Source of the DNA: Bacilli bacterium PM5-9
GTDB taxonomy: Bacteria > Bacillota_I > Bacilli_A > JAJDGJ01
Direction of reading: 5' to 3'
Assembly: GCA_029893765.1 (NCBI GenBank)
Contig: JARXZD010000004.1
Span: forward strand, 25,340-89,339
DNA: 64,000 nt
This document shows, piece by piece, positions 61,591-64,000 of the stretch (positions are counted from its first letter, which is position 1; each line of letters begins with the position of its first letter). A program made the translations under genes and the position numbers. The notes under the pieces were generated by a model that was not told the DNA's origin, searched no databases, and saw only the letters and a program-made list of their open reading frames with translations.

Positions 61591-61619
61591 TTATACAACA
61601 CAAATTTAAATGTGTCAAC
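61591..61619 (-). promoter_or_regulatory. Consensus sigma-A promoter of the purA operon
   Basis: TTGACA (61614-61619), 17-base spacer, TATAAT (61591-61596) on the minus strand: perfect consensus, the strongest promoter in the window. A strong promoter followed by a conditional terminator is typical of attenuation. Confidence 0.95.
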
Positions 61620-61769
61620 AACAATATTTTCTAATTAATTTATACCCTTTATTCATCTTTTTTCAACAAAAAATACGTATGTTAAGATATTTGTTTTATC
61701 TAATTAAAAGGTAATTTATCTAGTATATGAATAATATATATAAATAAAAATAAATCAAAAATTGACCTA

Positions 61770-61798
61770 TTGTCTATTTTTTAAAACAATGATATACT
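61770..61798 (+). promoter_or_regulatory. Promoter of the secreted mini-protein gene
   Basis: -35 TTGTCT (61770-61775), 17-base spacer, -10 TATACT (61793-61798). The stretch 61620-61769 between the two divergent promoters shows no other feature. Confidence 0.65.
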
Positions 61799-61843
61799 TA
61801 AGTTAATAAAAAAATAAGATATTAAAATAATAAGGAGAACATT

Positions 61844-62092
61844 ATGAAAAAAAAGATATTAACTATTCTACTTGCTTTAACATTTAGTTTTTCAATTCTA
61901 ACAACAACTAATACTACTGACTTAGATGCAACATCAGGAATGCTTAAACAAAATACTGTTATGAAGTGTAAAGGTAAATGGTATGGAAAACATAAAAGTC
62001 ATTGGCATAAGGCAAAAAAGAATAAGAAAAATAAAAAATGGTATGCTAATGGTAAGAGCTTAGGTTCAAAAAAGCCAAAAGCTTGTAAATAA
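61844..62092 (+). CDS. Lysine-rich secreted mini-protein
   Basis: Not recognised as a family. Seen: 82 residues. A signal peptide (MKKKILTILLALTFSFSILTTT) followed by a short linker and a very basic body: KCKGKWYGKHKSHWHKAKK, then NKKNKKWYANGKSLG and a final KKPKACK. The mature peptide has about 20 Lys, four Trp, three His and two Cys. Ideal AAGGAG ribosome site 7 bases before ATG, and its own promoter. Possible roles include a wall-binding, antimicrobial or metal-binding peptide; none is supported by homology here. It resembles, in composition only, the frameshifted secreted protein near 27 kb. Confidence 0.7.
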   Translation: MKKKILTILLALTFSFSILTTTNTTDLDATSGMLKQNTVMKCKGKWYGKHKSHWHKAKKNKKNKKWYANGKSLGSKKPKACK

Positions 62093-62151
62093 CTTTTTTA
62101 AATGTATAATGAAGTTAAGATACAAAATTAAAAAGAATAGAGGTGAGTAAA

Positions 62152-62355
62152 ATGACATTCAAAGATTGGATTCAAGGTTTTGCAAAAATGGATCATCCAT
62201 TTGCAGAAATCGCAACAGCTATTTATGAAGATGACAATTTTCCAACTGATGATGATTATGAAAAAATAATTGTTTATGTTAAACAACAAGTTGATTTGGA
62301 AAATAAAATACAATCAATTAGTGATGCGATTGAGGAATATAAAAAAAATAAATAA
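62152..62355 (+). CDS. YozE/UPF0346-like SAM-fold protein
   Basis: Seen: 67 residues from ATG at 62152 (GAGGTG 7 bases upstream; an in-frame GTG at 62143 lies in the ribosome site). TFKDWIQGFAKMDHPFAEIATAI and EDDNFPTDDDYEKIIVYV match the pattern of YozE-like proteins (short helical SAM-like fold), with an added C-terminal helix QVDLENKIQSISDAIEEY. Known: function unknown; a cytoplasmic small protein. Lies between the secreted mini-protein and the radical SAM gene. Confidence 0.75.
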   Translation: MTFKDWIQGFAKMDHPFAEIATAIYEDDNFPTDDDYEKIIVYVKQQVDLENKIQSISDAIEEYKKNK

Positions 62356-62408
62356 TTAAAGAAAAATAGGAGTTATGCTTCTATTTTCTTTTGATAAGGA
62401 TGGTTAAA

Positions 62409-63272
62409 ATGAATTATGAAGGAGCGATTTTTCGTCCACCTAGCGAAGCATATAGCTTATTACTTCAAGTTACAATAGGATGTTCACATAATGAATGTAC
62501 TTTTTGTTCGATGTATAAAGATAAAAAATTTAGAATTAGAGAACTTTCTAATATCATTGAAGATATTCAATCTTTTCAAAATAAAATGATTGTTGAAAAA
62601 GTATTCTTGTGTGATGGTGATGCATTAGTGCTACCAAATAAAATTTTAGTTGAAATTTTAAAAGAAATAAAAAATAATTTTCCTAATTGTCGCCAAGTTT
62701 CAAGCTACGCTACATTTCAAGATGTTGAAAGAAAAAGTATTAGTGAGCTTAAAGAATTATATGATAATGGATTAACTTTACTTTATTTAGGAGCTGAATC
62801 TGGTAGTGATGAGGTTCTTAAAAGAGTTAATAAAGGAATAAGTGCAAAAGATATGGTTTTAGCAAGCAAAAAAGCTAAAGAAGCAAAAATGAAGTTAAGC
62901 GTAATGATTATCTCTGGTTTAGGTGGTCAAGAATTATTTAATGAACACGCTTTAGCAAGTGCAAAATTAATTAATGAAATTGACCCTAATTACTTTGGCT
63001 TATTATCATTAATGGTTGAACCTTCTACAAAATTATATCAACAAGTTCAAAACAAAGAGTTTTTAATAATATCCCCTTTACAAACTGTTGAAGAAGTAAA
63101 AACAATAGTATCTAATCTTAATCTAACAAATTGTATTTTTAGTAGTTCGCATGTTTCAAATTATATTAATTTAAAAGGCACTTTACCTAATGATAAAAAT
63201 AGATTGCTTCAAGAAATTGATTATTACTTAAATAATCCTAAGATGCTCAACTACGGATATAAAGGTCTATAA
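62409..63272 (+). CDS. Radical SAM protein, COG1032-like
   Basis: Seen: about 287 residues. GAIFRPPSEAYSLLLQVTIG leads into CSHNECTFCSMYKDKKFR, where the cluster cysteines are C25, C30 and C33, spaced C-x4-C-x2-C instead of the common C-x3-C-x2-C. ILVEIL...QVSSYATFQDV and LGAESGSDEVLKRVNKG (radical SAM GGE-like and ribose motifs) follow; the later SVMIISGLGGQELF is typical. Known: this family of BATS-less radical SAM enzymes is widespread in anaerobes with unknown substrate. Start at ATG 62409 (AAGGATGG 5 bases upstream); TTG 62391 and ATG 62400 also in frame. Confidence 0.85.
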   Translation: MNYEGAIFRPPSEAYSLLLQVTIGCSHNECTFCSMYKDKKFRIRELSNIIEDIQSFQNKMIVEKVFLCDGDALVLPNKILVEILKEIKNNFPNCRQVSSYATFQDVERKSISELKELYDNGLTLLYLGAESGSDEVLKRVNKGISAKDMVLASKKAKEAKMKLSVMIISGLGGQELFNEHALASAKLINEIDPNYFGLLSLMVEPSTKLYQQVQNKEFLIISPLQTVEEVKTIVSNLNLTNCIFSSSHVSNYINLKGTLPNDKNRLLQEIDYYLNNPKMLNYGYKGL

Positions 63273-63366
63273 TAAAAAGTAACTTATGGTTGCGATAAGC
63301 TAGTAATAGTTGGTGTATTTATACCATAATATTTTATATAATTAATTCAAAGAAAGGATGATAAAT

Positions 63367-63804
63367 ATGAAATTATTTGGTGAAAAATTAGCAAAACAAA
63401 GAATTAATTTAAACTATACTCAAGAACAGCTAGCTGATTTATTAAATGTTAGTAGGCAAACTATTTCTAAATGGGAGGCAAATCTTGCTTATCCACAAAT
63501 TTCAAAATTACCTATGATTGCAAGCTTTTTAGAAATATCTTGTGATTACTTATTAGATGATGAGTTATCTATTGAAAAACAGCCTAATATAAAAAGCACT
63601 AATGATAACATTACTGTTGAATGGTCAAAGATTTATCCTGTTTTATCTGAATATAAACAAAGGGTTAATATTGAAAAATATTCAAAAGTATTTAATGATA
63701 TTTTCGATGATATTGCTAGTGAATATAATTATTCTGATGAGGATGCAATGTTAGTTGCAAAAGATATTCTTGCAAATACATATTTTAATAAAATAAAGAA
63801 ATAA
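63367..63804 (+). CDS. XRE-family transcriptional regulator
   Basis: Seen: about 145 residues. N-terminal helix-turn-helix (residues 3-58; GEKLAKQRINLNYTQEQLADLLNVSRQTISKWE broken as KLAKQRINLNYTQEQLADL and NVSRQTISKWEANLA), then a typical YPQISKLPMIASFLEISCDYLL segment. The C-terminal part (from about 75) is helical and unlike any known domain to me. Start at ATG 63367 with AAAGG 10 bases upstream; ATG 63358 overlaps that site. Followed by a terminator and the IS3 end. Target unknown. Confidence 0.88.
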   Translation: MKLFGEKLAKQRINLNYTQEQLADLLNVSRQTISKWEANLAYPQISKLPMIASFLEISCDYLLDDELSIEKQPNIKSTNDNITVEWSKIYPVLSEYKQRVNIEKYSKVFNDIFDDIASEYNYSDEDAMLVAKDILANTYFNKIKK

Positions 63805-63862
63805 AATAATTAGAAAATATTTTTTATCCTAATTACCTAACAAACTTAAGTTATATATTTAA

Positions 63863-63896
63863 AAGAAATTTAGTTTAGATACTATATTTCTTTTTT
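63863..63896 (+). terminator. Terminator of the XRE gene
   Basis: AAGAAATTTAGT-TTAGAT-ACTATATTTCTT hairpin with one mismatch, then T's. Plus strand, 58 bases after the stop. Confidence 0.8.
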
Positions 63897-63905
63897 CATC
63901 TTTAA

Positions 63906-64000
63906 TGGACTGTCAACACTTTAATGGACAATTATTATAAGGAATCATTTACTCTATATTCAACTGGGGATTGATATCCAAGTGTTGAATGTACTCTATC
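63906..64000 (-). mobile_element. Right-hand end of an IS3-family insertion sequence
   Basis: Contains the last codons of an IS3-type transposase. The plausible element tip begins at 63906 (TGGACTGTCAACACTT on the plus strand), in the usual TG...CA form. A direct repeat CTTTAATGGAC occurs at 63900-63910 and again near 63919-63929. The other end is outside the window, so the inverted repeat and target duplication cannot be checked. Confidence 0.7.
63935..64000 (-). CDS. IS3-family transposase, C-terminal fragment (cut by window edge)
   Basis: The last 21 residues read DRVHSTLGYQSPVEYRVNDS-L, then stop TAA. The HSTLGYxSPxEY motif is the signature end of the DDE integrase domain of IS3/IS150 transposases. 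The rest lies beyond the window. Whether the element is intact cannot be judged. Confidence 0.9.
   Translation of the reverse strand, partial: DRVHSTLGYQSPVEYRVNDSL

Noticed and set aside
61514..61619. purA leader as a purine, preQ1, ZTP or guanidine riboswitch
   Set aside because: None of the conserved loops or junctions of those families is present; it is described as unassigned.

Overview
The window looks like a chromosomal segment of a very AT-rich, low-GC Gram-positive bacterium (Bacillota). The best guess is an Erysipelotrichia/Coprobacillus-like lineage close to the Mollicutes. Evidence: an almost complete mraZ-to-ileS division and cell-wall cluster, SepF, HrcA with CIRCE sites, Rex, T-box leaders, a purine riboswitch, sigma-A type promoters, and MraZ operator boxes spaced as reported in Mollicutes. 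TGA is used as a stop (for example at the end of hrcA), so the genetic code is standard. No rRNA, tRNA or CRISPR array was seen. The taxonomic placement is an inference from gene content and order.

Layout. 1-3.9 kb: the 5' part of purB (cut by the window edge), a GNAT acetyltransferase, a lipoprotein of unknown function, and an AzgA-type purine permease under a guanine-class riboswitch. 4-22.6 kb, all on the minus strand: the dcw cluster, read from mraZ (22.5 kb) through rsmH, ftsL, a PASTA penicillin-binding protein, mraY, murD, murG, murB, divIB, ftsA, ftsZ, sepF and ylmH to ileS, which has its own promoter and T-box. A CPBP protease and a U32 peptidase follow. ftsW, murC and divIVA are not in the cluster. 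22.7-30.2 kb: a YciI-like gene, rpmF-yceD, valS with a T-box, a frameshifted small secreted-protein gene, and an operon of OPT transporter, PqqD-like protein and lipoprotein. 30.3-34 kb: polysaccharide deacetylase, PduO-type cobalamin adenosyltransferase, metallo-beta-lactamase-fold hydrolase, radC, and a minimal A24 prepilin peptidase.

34-38.7 kb: the hrcA-grpE-dnaK-dnaJ heat-shock operon with two degenerate CIRCE sites flanking its promoter. 38.7-46 kb: a lipid-kinase-like protein, a membrane-anchored trigger-factor-like PPIase with 15-residue repeats and a polyglutamine tract, mscL, trxA, mutS2, cvpA, rnhC and ferritin. 46-54.9 kb: PHP phosphatase, queG, pepF, a large secreted glucosaminidase-like protein, tatD, tag, rpmE and a DEAD-box helicase. 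55-61.6 kb: rex, a 925-residue BTAD/ATPase/TPR regulator, and the operon COG2509 flavoprotein-purA-small membrane protein, behind a consensus promoter and a three-hairpin leader that looks like an attenuator. 61.8-64 kb: a lysine-rich secreted mini-protein, a YozE-like protein, a radical SAM protein, an XRE regulator, and the 3' end of an IS3-family element at the window edge.

Together the genes are mostly housekeeping: envelope growth and division, translation, proteostasis and purine supply. Purine metabolism appears three times (purB, riboswitch-controlled permease, purA with its leader). The least explained items are the purA-operon leader, the homopolymer-frameshifted secreted protein, the repeat-rich PPIase, the secreted glucosaminidase-like protein with RCC1-like segments, and the OPT/PqqD/lipoprotein operon.
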